From: Cephalotus follicularis
Lineage: Eukaryota > Streptophyta > Magnoliopsida > Oxalidales > Cephalotaceae
Length of the DNA: 64,000 nucleotides
Direction: 5' to 3'
Assembly: GCA_001972305.1 (NCBI GenBank)
Contig: BDDD01001782.1
Coordinates: forward strand, 17,163 to 81,162
Below are positions 1-11,699 of the stretch, piece after piece (position 1 is the first letter of the stretch; the number at the start of each line of letters is the position of its first letter). Made by a program: the position numbers and the translations under genes. Under the pieces are notes generated by a model, which worked only from the letters and a program-made list of their open reading frames with translations, had not been told where the DNA came from and searched no databases.

Positions 1-254
1 TCATGCAACAGCAAACTTGGAAAGCCTCATGTCATGCAAGAACACGTTTTCATGGTATGGAAACTTATTAGACATGGCACCCATAAAAGGAAAGGGGTTC
101 TCATTCTAGGAATGAAATCCATTCATAACTTTTCTTGATGATGGCTTTAATGTGATCGATATTTGCATGGATCATGACTCTTAATGCTAGAGTTCATAAA
201 GAGAAAAGTGAGAATAGGTTTTTCATGTGTGAAGACTTGTTACACTGGTGCAAA
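1..254. repeat. Copia leader-like repeat unit at window edge
   Basis: No gene is seen. The segment resembles the degenerate repeats in the leader of copia element A (1131-1500): both carry GGAATGAAATCC followed about 50 bases later by a TGATC...ATTTG...GGATCA block. It sits directly against the truncated 5' LTR at 255, where the rest of that LTR would be expected. It is probably leader DNA of a neighbouring or recombined copy of the same family. Confidence 0.45.
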
Positions 255-732
255 AACGATTTTTGAAAAGAGAGAATTGAATTGGTTTTGGTTCTTAGTG
301 TAGAACAAAACAAAAGAGAGAAAAGAGAAAGTCACATACCATTGTCTTTAAACACCATTACTTGATTATTATAGGTGGTGTACTACTTTCATTAAGTATT
401 ACATTCTCTGTATTAATCCTAGATTAGGATTAGATATATAGGAATTGTTTTACACTGGTTATTCCGCTGCTATTCATTCCTAAGTAAAAGCTTGAAGTCT
501 CAGAACGCAAACTTGAAGGAAGGAGTTGGTTGCTTGGTATAATCTTTATCCTTCTATGTTTGATTATATTGTTTATCTTGGCTGTTGATTAGCGATCCTA
601 GGTTGTTTGTATTTCTTTATGGAGTTAGTTTATGGGATGTTTTTGTTATAAAGCCACTTTAATGAAAATTAAAGTTATACATCCTATGCACTTAACGCCT
701 AAAACGACTATAAACTCGTTTTTGTTCTTACT
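255..732 (+). repeat. Partial 5' LTR of copia A
   Basis: This stretch repeats 6488-6978 with few differences, beginning at AACGATTTTTGAAAAGAGAG and ending just before the primer site. Only the 3' quarter of the LTR is present; upstream bases do not match the 3' LTR. The terminal CA appears mutated to CT. Confidence 0.85.
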
Positions 733-734
733 AT

Positions 735-746
735 TGGTATCAGAGC
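735..746 (+). other. Primer-binding site of copia A
   Basis: TGGTATCAGAGC complements the 3' end of plant initiator methionine tRNA and lies two or three bases after the LTR, the normal place for minus-strand priming in copia elements. Confidence 0.85.
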
Positions 747-819
747 ATACTAATCAACCCCAGTTAAACATTGTTTTTGGTTTTTAGTGCTGTTTTGGAT
801 TAAAATTCGTGGCTGATAT

Positions 820-1130
820 TGAATAACCGTTGACGGTTTCACATAAACCGTCGACAGTTACATGTTAAGCGCTAACGGTTAGTCGTACGCGCTGGTGGAT
901 TGCTGCTAAGTTCTAACGGTATGCGTTAAGCGCTGAAAGAAAACCTTGAGCTTTGGCGCTTATGCGAAGAGCGTTGGCGCTTTGCGTTGAGCGTCAAAGC
1001 TTAGTGGTTTGGGCAACGACGCTTTATCTAAAGCGCAGCTGGTTACATAAAGCATTGACGTTAGCGTCGACGCATTGCTGGTAACCGTCGACGCTTAGGT
1101 TAAGGTATCGACGCTGTCGACGGGAAAATG
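820..1130. repeat. Cluster of GCGCT / GTCGACG short palindromes
   Basis: About 300 bases dense in short CpG-rich motifs in both orientations: AAGCGCT, GCGTTGAGCG, GTCGACGC, CCGTCGAC, GACGCTT. The rest of the leader is AT-rich and lacks them. Comparable motifs occur in the subterminal part of the CACTA-like end at 61340-61523. It may be a small DNA-transposon insertion inside the copia leader; no clean terminal repeats or target duplication were found. Confidence 0.4.
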
Positions 1131-1500
1131 CAATATCAAAATGGAAAAGCCATAAGTCATGTCTATTAGAAATGGATATGGTGCCAAAGATGGAAAACGG
1201 GATTTGTATTCATGGAATGAAATCCCATTAACATGTTTTCCATTTTGGCTGGCTTAATGGTGATCCACATTTGGTGGATCACATCATTGGATGCATAAAT
1301 TATGTAAACAGAAAATTGAAACATCCATTTTTGTCATGGTGACAAGAAAGGAAACGAGATTTGATTTTAGAAATTAAAATTTTGTTAACACGTTTTCATT
1401 ATTCCTGGTACAATGGTGATCCATAATTGGTGGACCATAACTTTGGATTAATTTGGTATGTAATCCATGTGGATACTTGATTTTAATTAATCTAGTGGGA
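1131..1500. repeat. Degenerate tandem repeat in copia leader
   Basis: Two diverged units, near 1190-1295 and 1345-1445, share a GGAAAACGGGATTTG-like start, an AACATGTTTTCCATT-like middle and ATGGTGATCCA...TTGGTGGA near the end; spacing is about 155 bases. A third relative lies at 1-254. Confidence 0.5.
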
Positions 1501-2189
1501 GTTATACCGATAAATGCCATTTTGATTCAACTAGCCGTCGGAAATTAAAAGGTTTATTTGTTTTATTCAAAAATTATATTAGATATTTTTTTTGGATGTG
1601 ATAAGTATGATGATAGGCTATGGGACATGACCTAGTTTTTTTTTTTCATTTCTGTCGTGGATGTTTAAATTTGCTTTATTATTTTTATTGGGCTTGTAAT
1701 TTGGTGGCCTGCGTGCACCTTAATTTCTTATTTTTAATTCCTCTCGAGGATAGATTCTTTTCTTCAAAATTTAAATGTAAATTTATTAAAAGCTTTGTAA
1801 GCAAAATGAGGAGAATCGATATAGAGGAAAATCAAGAAAGTTGCAAGACCAACATGAAGGCCATAGATGCATGGTATTCTTTGTAATAAAGTAGAATTAA
1901 ATACTTCACCTAGGAGACCGGTGATCACATTGGCTCATGTGTATCACTATAGAATTGTCCCTAGCCTAACCATATTTTATGTTACACTTCGGATGCATGT
2001 GTTGGACAATTGATCCAATTACGTCATTGCATGTTAGCCGTAATTAATTGAATTTGGCTAAGATAACCAATGAATTAATTAAAGGATCGGCTTAATTAAA
2101 ATGTGAGACCTAAAATCCCTCCAAGGATGAAATAATAAGTCTTAACGCCAAGGACACTAAGAGTGACCCGACGTGGCCTTCCATAGTTC

Positions 2190-2560
2190 TCGTTGAGTGG
2201 CATGGGCAGACTGTGGGTTTGTCAAGCTATAGCCGAGGCCTGCTATCTGTTGGGTGTCATGTCAACGTCAGTATTAGATACTGCAAGGAAATCACAATGT
2301 TTTGCACTTGGACACATAAACGTGTGGGTGTCAAAACATGTGTATTACTTTGAGGACTATGGGTGTAGACTTATGCTGGCTCTAATGGTTTGTCAAGCTA
2401 TAGCCGAGATCATATTGAGCTGGTAGGTCGAAGCTATGATTGGATCTTACATGAGCGTGATGGGATTAGATCCTGAGTTATGTAAATTGGCAGGTGAGCC
2501 TACCTATCTTAGGTGTTATGGTTTGTCTAGCTATAACAGAGGCCATAATATGCTGAGATA
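2190..2560. repeat. Triplicated leader motif in copia A
   Basis: The motif GTTTGTCAAGCTATAGCCGAG occurs, with small changes, near 2217, 2388 and 2521. The sequence between copies is not obviously repeated. Short open frames here are not supported as genes; the region lies in the untranslated leader between the primer site and gag. Confidence 0.55.
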
Positions 2561-2753
2561 GATTCCAATCCCCACTAGGAGATTAGATCTCCCGAATTCC
2601 ACATGGAGGTGTGGGATACGATTAGAATAGTGGAAGGAACCATAAGCACTAAAGACCAAGTGTTATGGTAGTAACATGGAAAATGGAAAAATGGAATATT
2701 TGCTAATAATCTTTAATTGTTTCCTTTACGTTGTTGAATATATTTTGCAAAAC

Positions 2754-5160
2754 ATGTCTGTCAGCACCGCAATTGAAAAAGTCTTGAAGACTGAAAAACT
2801 GGCTGGGCCAAATTTCCTTGATTGGTAGCAAAATCTGCTCCTTATTTTAGGAAGCATAATCGTTTCTCATGTTATGATTGAGGAACCCCCGGTACTAGGT
2901 ACCAACCCGTCATAGGACCACAAGGCTATGGTGGCCAAGTGGTGGTTTGACAATGACTGAGCACGTTACCTAGCGATTGAAGGCATGATGCCTGAATTGC
3001 AAAGGCAATGTAAGCATTTGCAGCCCTTACGTGCCATACTGATGCAACTCAAGGAGTTGTATGGCACACAGTTTAGGACTGATGAGGTAGATTTTGACCT
3101 TGATGGGTTATAATCGTCTGTAAAGCCTTTTCCATTTGATGGTACCACCTCTGCGATGGGTAGTTCCAAGGGTAAGACCCTAATGGAGAGGCCGCTTGGT
3201 TGAAGGGGTGCTGCTAAAAGTAGGATACAGTGGCTTAAAAGGAAGAGGGCTTGCTTCTTCTGCGAAAGGCCAGGACATTGGAAAATGGACTGCAAGGAGT
3301 TTCTTGCTTCCACTGCTGGTGCCTCTGATTCAGGTACCTACATGATTGAGATTCATGTGGCTTCTAATATTAGTTCTACTTGGGTGTTAGACACTAGTTG
3401 TGGTACTAATATTTACAATTCTTGGCAAGGTCTAAGAAGCGCAAGATAGCTTAGAGCTGAAGAAGCAGTGGACCTACGACTGAGTGATGGATCAAGGATC
3501 ATTACTAGAGTTGTAGGAGTCTTTGATTTGTGTTTGTCAAATGGTTTTGTAATCAATTTGAATCCTTTGTTGAGAACTTAATATGGAACATTGTTTGTGT
3601 TTCGTACCTTTAATAAATTGGGCTTGGAGCTTAATTTTAATGTTTATGGTTGTTCTCTTTTGTCTGGTGACAAAAATTTTATATGTGATGGACATATAGA
3701 AAATGGGATTTATGTTTTGAACACTGATCACAATATGGCATTGTCAGTCAAGCAAGGAACTAAAAGACAAAGAGAGAATAATGAATCCTATACTTGGCAT
3801 TGCAGATTGGGTCATCCTAGTGAGGCAAGGATGTCAAAGTTGGTTAAGGATGGTCTTTTGGACATCCAGGACTTAGAGTCCCTTCCAACAGGTGAATCTT
3901 GCTTGCTTGAAAAAATGATGAAGTCTCCATTCTCCGGTCAAGGAGAGAGGGCGGTGGATTTACTGGGTTTAATCCGCACCGAGGTCTGTAGACCTATATC
4001 GATCAGTGCGCGAGGAGGATACCTTTACTTCATTACTCTTACCGATGATTTATCACAGTATGAGTATGTGTTTCTGATGAGACACAAATCAGATTCCTTT
4101 GAGATGTTCAATTAATTTAGAAATGAAGTAGAGAAGCAAACAGGGAAGCCCATTAAAACACTTCGATCAGTTCGATGGGGCGAGGACCTGTTTGCTGAGT
4201 TATAGGATTATCTTAGAGATAATGGGATTCTCTCACAGTGGACCCCTCCAGGAACGACACAGCATAATGGTGTGTCCGAACGGAGGAATCGGACCTTGAT
4301 GAATATAGTCCGGTCCATGATGTCTTTTGCAGACCTACCTACCTCTTTTTGGGGATATGCACTGGAAATAGCTGCATATGTCCTTAACTGGATTCCTTCA
4401 AAATCTGTTCCCTCCACTCCATATGAGGTATGGACAGGAAGGAAACCCAGCCTAAACCATTTGCAGGTTTGAGGCTATCTAGCTTACGTTAGAAGATTGG
4501 AACCTAGTAAGATGGAGGCACGATCAGATCGGTGCCGGTATGTGGGGTATCCTAAGGAAACTATGGGATATTATTTCTACTATCCCAGCGAACAAAAGCC
4601 TTTTGTTTCCCGTACTACAGTTTTTTTGGAGAAGGAATGCCTACTGGCAGGAAGCAGTGGGAGCAAAGTGGAACTCAAGGAGTTACCATCGAGAGAAACA
4701 CCACAGAACGGAAAGGAATAAGAGCGTGGCATCTCTACAGACACAGCTGGAATTAGATTCCAGCATGACATTGGATCTCATTCAGACAATCCTACGTAGA
4801 TGAGATCAATCAGAGTATATAACAACCTTAAATGTTGCAAGAAATGGTGTTTGGATGCGTAAGTTCATAGCTGAACTTAGAGTGGTGCCAACCATTAGTT
4901 GTCCTGTAGTGTTCTACTGTGACAATAATGGGACTGTTGCACAAGCCAAGGAGCCCAGGTCTCACACAAGGTTCGAACATATCTTGCGGTGTTATCATTG
5001 ATCCGATAGATATTTGACAGAGGAGACATTGTGTTAGAGAGGGTTGCCTCAGAGGCAAATTTAGCAGACCCACTCACTAAAGCTATTTGCAGTCGAGAGT
5101 CATAGTAGTATGATGGGTTTGAACTATAAGGCTTTGTGGATTGAAGGGCCAAGTGGGAGA
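2754..5160 (+). pseudogene. Copia A gag-pol remnant
   Basis: Gag starts at the ATG at 2754 (reads MSVSTAIEKVLKTEKL) and is cut by stops within 30 codons. A CCHC zinc knuckle (CFFCERPGHWKMDC) lies at about 3252-3293. The protease active site reads WVLDTSCGT near 3380, with the expected glycine replaced. The GAG-pre-integrase block (WHCRLGHPS) is near 3796, and integrase runs about 3960-4470 with the GVSERRNRT motif. After the FVSRTTVFLEKE block near 4610 there is no reverse transcriptase. The tail at 4838-5100 is the end of RNase H (CDNNGTVAQAKEPRSH, then LADPLTKAI). Stops occur at least at 4113, 4203 and 4470. Family assignment is firm; the polyprotein is non-functional. Confidence 0.85.
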
Positions 5161-5161
5161 T

Positions 5162-6978
5162 TGTTAGAGAGAGTGTGACCCGTCAAGCCACTAGGTGGTT
5201 GGATGTACTCATACTCATGCTCGAATATACGGTATTGTTCTATCCATGTTACACTGTGCAAATTGTATTTAATTATTGGTATAACCGTATATGTTTTATC
5301 ACATAATAGAAGCATGACACAGCTTACATATATGGTGCCCTGTCACATCAAAGGGTTGGTTGACGAGCCTAGGGCTATGAGAGCGACTTCCTTATTCCCT
5401 GTGACTAAACTATTCTAAGTCATAGCTTCACTTATTTAGGGTATTTGTGAACCGGACAGACTTGCCATATTGTGCTTGCTCTCGCGAATGGGAGGGTGGA
5501 GTATCTCATTACCACTTGGGTTAAACCCTAAATCTAATACGGGGTGCATGCTGGGAGCATGTACACTGAACATGACCCACAATGGGAATTCTACTTGGAT
5601 GGTCACATATCCCGTGTCAGTAGAGATTCCCATCTGGGACAGTAGTGTATAAACTCTATGAGTCTAGCAAGTTCTTGATGGACTTTTCTGATCCTTAGAC
5701 CTGAGCGGCTGCTGTGCATTGCATAGAAACTGTCTGACTTTGATTTCTGCCCTACCCAGTTCTTTCGAGGGATTGGCAAACAGACAGCTTTTGGGTATTG
5801 CAGGATTTATGTGAATGTAAGTGAGTGCGCAACATGGAATCGTCACACCCGATGTGAGGGTGATTGGCTCTATAGTATCTGTATTCATTATGGACTTTGA
5901 AATACCTGGCCAGGTTACGGTGAGCTGGAACCTAGGGTTTCCGGAAAGGTTTGTCAATAGTCATGATGGTAAATACGGATTTATAGATACCAGCATATTT
6001 AAGGTTAACACGTATCCTTACCTTAGGCCGTGATCAAAGCCGAGGATGACGAGGGATTATAGTACACGGTAACTGTCGTTAGGATAAAGTATCGGATGTA
6101 TCGGAAACAGACTTAATTGTGGAAATTAATCAAGGGATTAATTTACACGTCTGGAATGTGATAGTCACAGGTTTAGGGTCTTAAAAGTAGTCAAGGACTA
6201 TTTATGGTAAGTTTACTTAAGATCTAGGCGTCTTAGTAACACACCATCGTTACCGATTAATTCCGGACTTTCGGGTCCCGCCTCACGAGTATATGTATCA
6301 TATACATATATCGTATTGTTTTATAACGTGTGATGACACATGTTATATATTGTGGTGTATTAGTGATGTTACGTGACTAATTAGTTGACGCAACATACTA
6401 ATATTATTTTGGTATTAAATAATAATTGGATTATTATTTTATCTCTCAATCTCTCTCATGCATTGGCTGTTTGCATGCTAAGCTTTCTCTTCTCATTGGT
6501 AACGATTTTTGAAAAGAGAGAATTGAATTGGTTTTGGTTCTTAGTGTAGAACAAAACAAAAGAGAGAAAAGAGAAAGTCACATACCATTGTCTTTAAACA
6601 CCACTACTTGATTATTATAGGTGGTGTACTACTTTCATTGAGTATTACATTCCCTGTATTAATCCTAGATTAAGATTAGATATATAGGAATTGTTTTACA
6701 CTGGTTATTCCGCTGCTGTTCATTCCTGAGTAAAAGCTTGAAGTCTCAGAACTAAAACTTGAAGGAAGGAGTTGTTTGCTTGGTATAATCTCTATCCTTC
6801 TATGTTTGATTATATTGTTTATCTGGACTGTTGATTAGCGATCCCAGGTTGTTTTTATTTGTTTATGGAGTTAGTTTATGGGATGTTTTTGTTATAGAGC
6901 CACTTTAATGAAAATTAAAGTTATACATCCTATGCATTTAACGCCTAAAATGATTATAAACTCGTTTTTGTTCTTACA
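5162..6978 (+). repeat. 3' LTR of copia A
   Basis: It begins TGTTAGAGAG directly after a purine-rich tract (AAGTGGGAGA) and ends TTCTTACA; its last 490 bases repeat 255-732. At 1817 bp it is long, as in Tork/Angela-type copia elements. Its right end abuts Tat element E at 6979. Confidence 0.85.
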
Positions 6979-6984
6979 GGAGGA

Positions 6985-7130
6985 GCCCCTAAAGACTCCC
7001 ACAAAGGAGCATCTAGAACCATACATACAAAAGAGACTCCTTCCGAGGAGCACACAAAAGACTCCTTCCAAGGAGCAAAAAAGATTCCTTCCAAGGAGCC
7101 CCAAAAGACTCCCCCTGAGGAGCATCTAAC
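6985..7130. repeat. Short tandem repeats, Tat post-pol region (E)
   Basis: Imperfect units of about 20-25 bases built on GACTCC..CCGAGGAGCA, about six copies. Equivalent arrays sit at the same place in L (38915-38995) and K (52455-52570), so this is a family trait rather than a local event. Confidence 0.65.
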
Positions 7131-7717
7131 ACAATACATGCAAAAGACTTCCAAGGAAGCAATAAGACTCCTCAGGGAGCGAACCTGGTCGGCAACACCA
7201 TGGAAACTTGTCCGACTAGACCTAAAATCATGTCTTGAAAGGCGAATCCATGGGAACTCGCAACGATCAAGTTTGTTGTACTGAGCACTTTGAAACAAGT
7301 GTCCCCACGAGGACTGCAAGCTTAGACAACCTGGTCCATAACATGATGGACCAGACGATATCCTGCTCGGCAAATCCATAGGAACTTGTACGAGTAGACC
7401 AAAAACTTAGTCTACGAACACAACAGAACTCGTAAAGACTAAAGTCTCATTACTTAAGCACTTTTGAAACAAAGTGTTGACGTTGATTATAAAGCTTAAG
7501 TGATCATATATGTATGAGAAGTCTATAAGTTAGACTGAGATAAAATTCCTAAGGGAATTATAAACATATGCATATGTAAAGTTCAAACACACGGTGCGAA
7601 GAAATAAAGGCAGTATCCGAGAACACAAAAAGGTCTGTCTTTTCATTGATGCTCCAAAAATTACAAGTTTAGGAAAATCAAAAAACTTTTACAACTCAAA
7701 AGCAGAAAAGAAAAAAG

Positions 7718-9451
7718 CTAAAGCTGGGGAGGATCTTTATCGACCGGCAGAGGAGCGTTGAAGGCATCAATGACAGGAAGTGGGGGATCCTCGAGCCCAG
7801 AGGTCGGTTCCATAAGATCTGAAGAGGATGGGACGATAGAGGATTCCAAGTTAGGATATGAGGGTAAGACAACCAAAACTGGCGATCCGATCCTCACTAA
7901 CTCTTCTCCCACAACAGACGAAACCCTCTCTTCCAAGGCAAGCCTGAACTTCTCTTCCTCCTCATCGACCCCCCCAGGGTAGAAGTCGAAGGCACTAGTC
8001 TTCGAGCTATACACCACATCATCCAAAGGAATATCTGGATGAAGGGAGGAAACCTAGTTCCTGCAAGCATAGAAGCCCCGACGGAAGTACTCGGCTGATT
8101 CCTCAAACACCGCATCCTCGAATTCTTGAGAAGCTTTAAACTCCTCCACGGAGGACTTCATCATCGCTTGGAATTTGCCCGAGGACTTGAACTCCTCCAC
8201 GGCTCTATCCTATTCCCTCCTCAACTTTTCCTCATCCTTTCTCGGTTGGCACTCAAGTTTTGCTTCCAGCTCATGGCACCTCTCTCTGACGCAGCCAAAC
8301 TCCCCTTCTAGTTCCACCTTGTCGGCCCTTTCCTCCTCCAAGTCTTCAACCACTTGCCTTTTCTCCTCAACCAAAGAGTCCTGAACCTTGAGGACTTCAT
8401 TCAACAGGGCTTGGGCAGAGCGAGCAGTCTCCTCCAATCCTACCACGTTTGCCCTCAGTTCCCTATCCCTTGCCATGATGGCAGAGAAGTTCTGCACCAG
8501 CAGTTGGGTGTTGTTCAGAGTCTATTAACAGAAGCATACCCGTCAGAGGACAAAGTAAGGAGAAATGAGAAAAGGAATAAAAAGGTAGCAGAGGAAGAGG
8601 TTACTTACTCTCAAATTGCTCCGAAGACACTGGGTTACCAACTCCTCGTTGGACCAACCTGCCCTCGCCATCATTTCTAGTGGAAAGAAGACCAATTGAC
8701 TGATCGCTTGAGGAACCACAGGAGCATTCAAATGTATTTGGAGCTATCCAAGGCCTCCAAGTTGCTGAGCATATCTTCAACCTCTCGAGTTGGGGGTAGT
8801 ATAATTGGGTCTTGAGAAATTGCTCCAAGGGCAACGATGTCCTCAACTTCTTTCCCCTTGCTGGCACCCTCAACACCTTTCCCTTTCCTGCTCCTCTTCA
8901 CTAGAGGAACGTGGACCTCACTAGGAGAGGTATCTCCCAAGGTCCTTTTGTTTGCCTCCCTCCTCTTCTCAGTGGTAGCGGCAACCTTTACAGGTGTGGG
9001 AGCCTTGGCTTTTGGCTTTGGCACCTCGGCCTCAGGAGTTTTGCTTTTCTGCTTCGATCCTCCCACCACAGGCGCTTTCTTCTTATCGGTGGCCTTCAAA
9101 ATAGTGGAGAAATCGTGCTGAGAAGCCATTACTGCACAAAAAGATGAAGACAAAATTTAGAGGCATAGCAGGTAAGAGTAAGAAAACAGTAAAAATGTAA
9201 AAGCTTAGATTGGAGGAGACGAAGGCTTTATACAACTTTCCCCTGACACTGGGGGCATAGATCTATCTTCGGCTCCCTCCCCCTCTGAGATGTCCTCGGC
9301 ATACGGGGACCACGCTCAGCCTAGCCTGGAGCAGACAATCCTCGCGTACAGTGGAATTCACCTCCTCGAGCTCTAAGGCCAAGAGTTTGTTGAGGTTCGT
9401 TTTCTCGGTCGAGGTCAAGCGAGACATTTTGTTCAGAGGAGGTGTATCCAT
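7718..9451 (-). pseudogene. Element E antisense gene, 3' part
   Basis: Minus-strand coding blocks match, in order, the antisense gene of K (53482-55296). 9451-9263 is the post-domain segment (SRLTSTEKTNLNKLLALE). 9130-8728 begins MASQHDFSTILKATDKKKAP after a TTTGTGCAG acceptor and is rich in K, P and A, with a basic RSRKGKG stretch. About 8715-8590 includes WSNEELVTQCLRS. 8497-8210 is a coiled coil rich in E, L, R and K. 8026-7718 is an acidic proline-rich tail. The frame is broken between blocks by probable introns and mutations. Its 5' part is at 26068-26661, split off by element C. Function is unknown; a product domain name is given under the 5' part. Confidence 0.7.
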
Positions 9452-9507
9452 AGAATCGCACCAGGGGGAGGGAGTGAACCCTTCAAATTATTTTATCAGG
9501 AAGTACC

Positions 9508-11587
9508 TGTAAGAGCCCTAAATATTATTAAAAATTATTATTAGGCTTTGTAATTATTTTTTCACCTTTTGGGTTGGGCCTGAAATTTATGATGTATTTA
9601 TTTGGGCCTTAATGAAATATAATTTACTACTTTGGGCTAAAGAGATTATTTTATTCTCATTGGGCCGAATTCAATGAAGTATGTGGTTTATTGGGCCTTA
9701 ATATGGAAAGATTATTTTAGCCCAAGAGGGAGAAGGCTGGCCCAAGCCTAGGTGTGGCCTGTACCCGCAAGAATTCTCTCAAGAATTCTGGATTCTTCTA
9801 TTGCTTTTATAAAAGGAGAATGAGGCCTGTGAGACACACTTTGGCCATTTCTTGCACACCATTTATCTAGAGAATTCGGGAGAATGAGATAGTGGGAAGA
9901 AGGAGACAAAGTGGGTGCTGTCCATGGAGCCCCTATGTCCCCTGCACTTTCTCTGGTATAAATACCATTCCTTGGGAGCAAGGGTGGTGCAAGGAAGGAG
10001 AAATTTGGCAAAGCTAAGGTGTAGCAGACCCAGCTCAGAGGAAATTCAGAATTATTGACGATCTTCATTTTCAACCTTTACCCCAGGTAGGTTACTCCAT
10101 GACCGAGTGCCTACCAGCTTGTGTGTGTGTGTGCTTGTGTGCCTGTAATGAGTGTTTTATTATTTGCTTGCTGTCTGTGGAATTGTGTGCATTTTAATAT
10201 TATTATCTCTGTGAAATTGCCATTGTTGATTGTTGTGATTATATAAGTTAAGTTATTGTTGAGCACATGACCGAGATAAGGCACTACACAAGCCTGCACG
10301 CATAAGCCATGTGCGCTCGTCCCCGACGCATCGTCTTGGTACGCACTAACAGTGAAAAATACACAAAGGCGTGTTGCAAGGTGCTGTGGTGGAGTTGAGC
10401 TCCCTATGGCCATACGCCCAGGCTGGAGACTCGTCGCGCCCTTCCTGGTAGGCGCTGAGCTCTCTTCGACGCCGGCGAACAAAGGCCATATGCCCAAGGC
10501 CTAAAATACATAATGACCGAGGAGCCGAGACGCTTTGTGTGTGCGCCTGGGAAGAATGATAGAGGTGCCAGGGGTGATGTGCCTATGATGCCGAGCTGCC
10601 ATGCCCGACCTGCTACCATACCCGAGCTCCATGCCATGGCCGTGATACCGAGCTGCCTTAGTGCCAGGGGCGCTGGGGTGAATGCCCGAGGTACTAAGGA
10701 GAAAGCCAGAGGTGCCAAAGTGAGGAGCCGTGCCAGGCGTATCTCGCGCTTCCATGCCCGAGGTGGTGAACCACCATGGCCATGGGTGCTGAGGTGGAGT
10801 GCTGCCCTGAGGCGTTAATAATGCGCACCAAGCTCTCCCCTGGTAAGTTCCAAAGAGCATACTATGTGAAATGACGTCCCCTATCTGTATGCGTCCCCTG
10901 ACTTGTGTTAAGTAACAAATTACTATCCTGCATGCCAGGCATGCGTCCTACGCACGCCGAATGCCAAACAGTGGCTGCATGCGTGCTGAACATCAATCAG
11001 GGATTGTGTGCACCATGCATGGGCCATAATGTGGGCTTTGAACATAGGAAGGCATCGTACACCATTTTAGGCCCTGGTCAGGCTATATGTATGAAATATG
11101 AATGTTAAGGAAATGAAGATGATATATGGAACGGAGATAGGAAAGGAAATATAAATGAGGTCCCCAGGCAGGTGAGCCCAACAGGGGAGAATTCCGCCGA
11201 GCAGGTGAATCCAAGGGGTGAATACCGTGAGGCAGGGGATCCTTGGGTGAATCCGCCTAATGGTGAACCTAAAGGTGAATTCTGCCAAAGCTGGTGATCC
11301 AAAGGGTGAGCAGCCAGAGCAGGTGAGCAAAGGGCGAATTCCTCCTCCTTAACGGTGCGCTTTATGATCAGACTTGTAAGAATAAATTATGTATTATTTA
11401 TTTTACCTGCTGGATGTAGCAGTGTAATTTTGATGTATCAAACTGGGTATGTATATCCACACACTAAATAAATGGTTTATGTTTATGATTATTTAAGTTT
11501 AAAATTTCTATGGCTAATGATGATGATGATTGTACGGATTGCCACGTGTCGAGTCGTGGGGCCCATCTCTCGGTTCGAGGCGTGAAA
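9508..11587 (+). repeat. 5' LTR of chromovirus C
   Basis: TGTAAGAGCCC to GGCGTGAAA, the final CA being mutated. A TATAAATA box at 9957-9964 is the likely promoter. A GT microsatellite lies near 10122. The degenerate GGTGAAYCC / GAATTCCGC minisatellite is at about 11150-11340. About 370 bases present in the 3' LTR are deleted here between GGGCGAATT and CCTCCTCC near 11340. Confidence 0.9.
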
Positions 11588-11593
11588 AATTTT

Positions 11594-11606
11594 TGGTATC
11601 AGAGCC
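11594..11606 (+). other. Primer-binding site of chromovirus C
   Basis: TGGTATCAGAGCC, complementary to initiator methionine tRNA, follows the 5' LTR by six bases. Use of this tRNA fits Tekay/Del chromoviruses. Confidence 0.85.
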
Positions 11607-11699
11607 ATACAATTCTGGATATGCCAGGATAGGACCCTTGGCAAGTGGAATTAAGATATATGTGTGGATATTGACCCGTTCTTTTATAAGTATCAGAAT

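Larger units (their letters stand above)
255..6978 (+). mobile_element. Ty1-copia element A, degenerate, RT deleted
   Basis: An LTR retrotransposon in the order partial 5' LTR, methionine-tRNA primer site, long repeat-rich leader (about 2 kb), gag, protease, integrase, RNase H remnant, polypurine tract and 3' LTR. This gag-protease-integrase-RNase H order is that of Ty1-copia. The GAG-pre-integrase and integrase wording is closest to Tork/Angela-type elements as I recall them. Reverse transcriptase is missing: sequence passes from the post-integrase region near 4740 to the last part of RNase H near 4838. The 5' LTR lacks about 1.3 kb present in the 3' LTR. Many stops break the reading frame, so the copy is old and dead. 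Confidence 0.85.
6979..9507 (+). mobile_element. Tat-type gypsy element E, left fragment
   Basis: This is the post-integrase region of a Tat-lineage Ty3-gypsy element: short tandem repeats, a spacer (7131-7717) like 39000-39500 and 52570-52900, then the 3' part of the antisense gene. It stops at GTACC (9503-9507), where element C inserted. The continuation is at 26049, starting with the same GTACC. The left end is cut at the copia A LTR; E's 5' LTR, gag and pol are not in the window. Confidence 0.8.

Noticed and set aside
2193..2426. 77-codon frame in copia leader
   Set aside because: Contains the repeated leader motif and no domain; upstream of gag.
10404..10860. Overlapping frames of 100-120 codons in C's 5' LTR
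   Set aside because: LTR-internal; frame not shared by the matching part of the 3' LTR.
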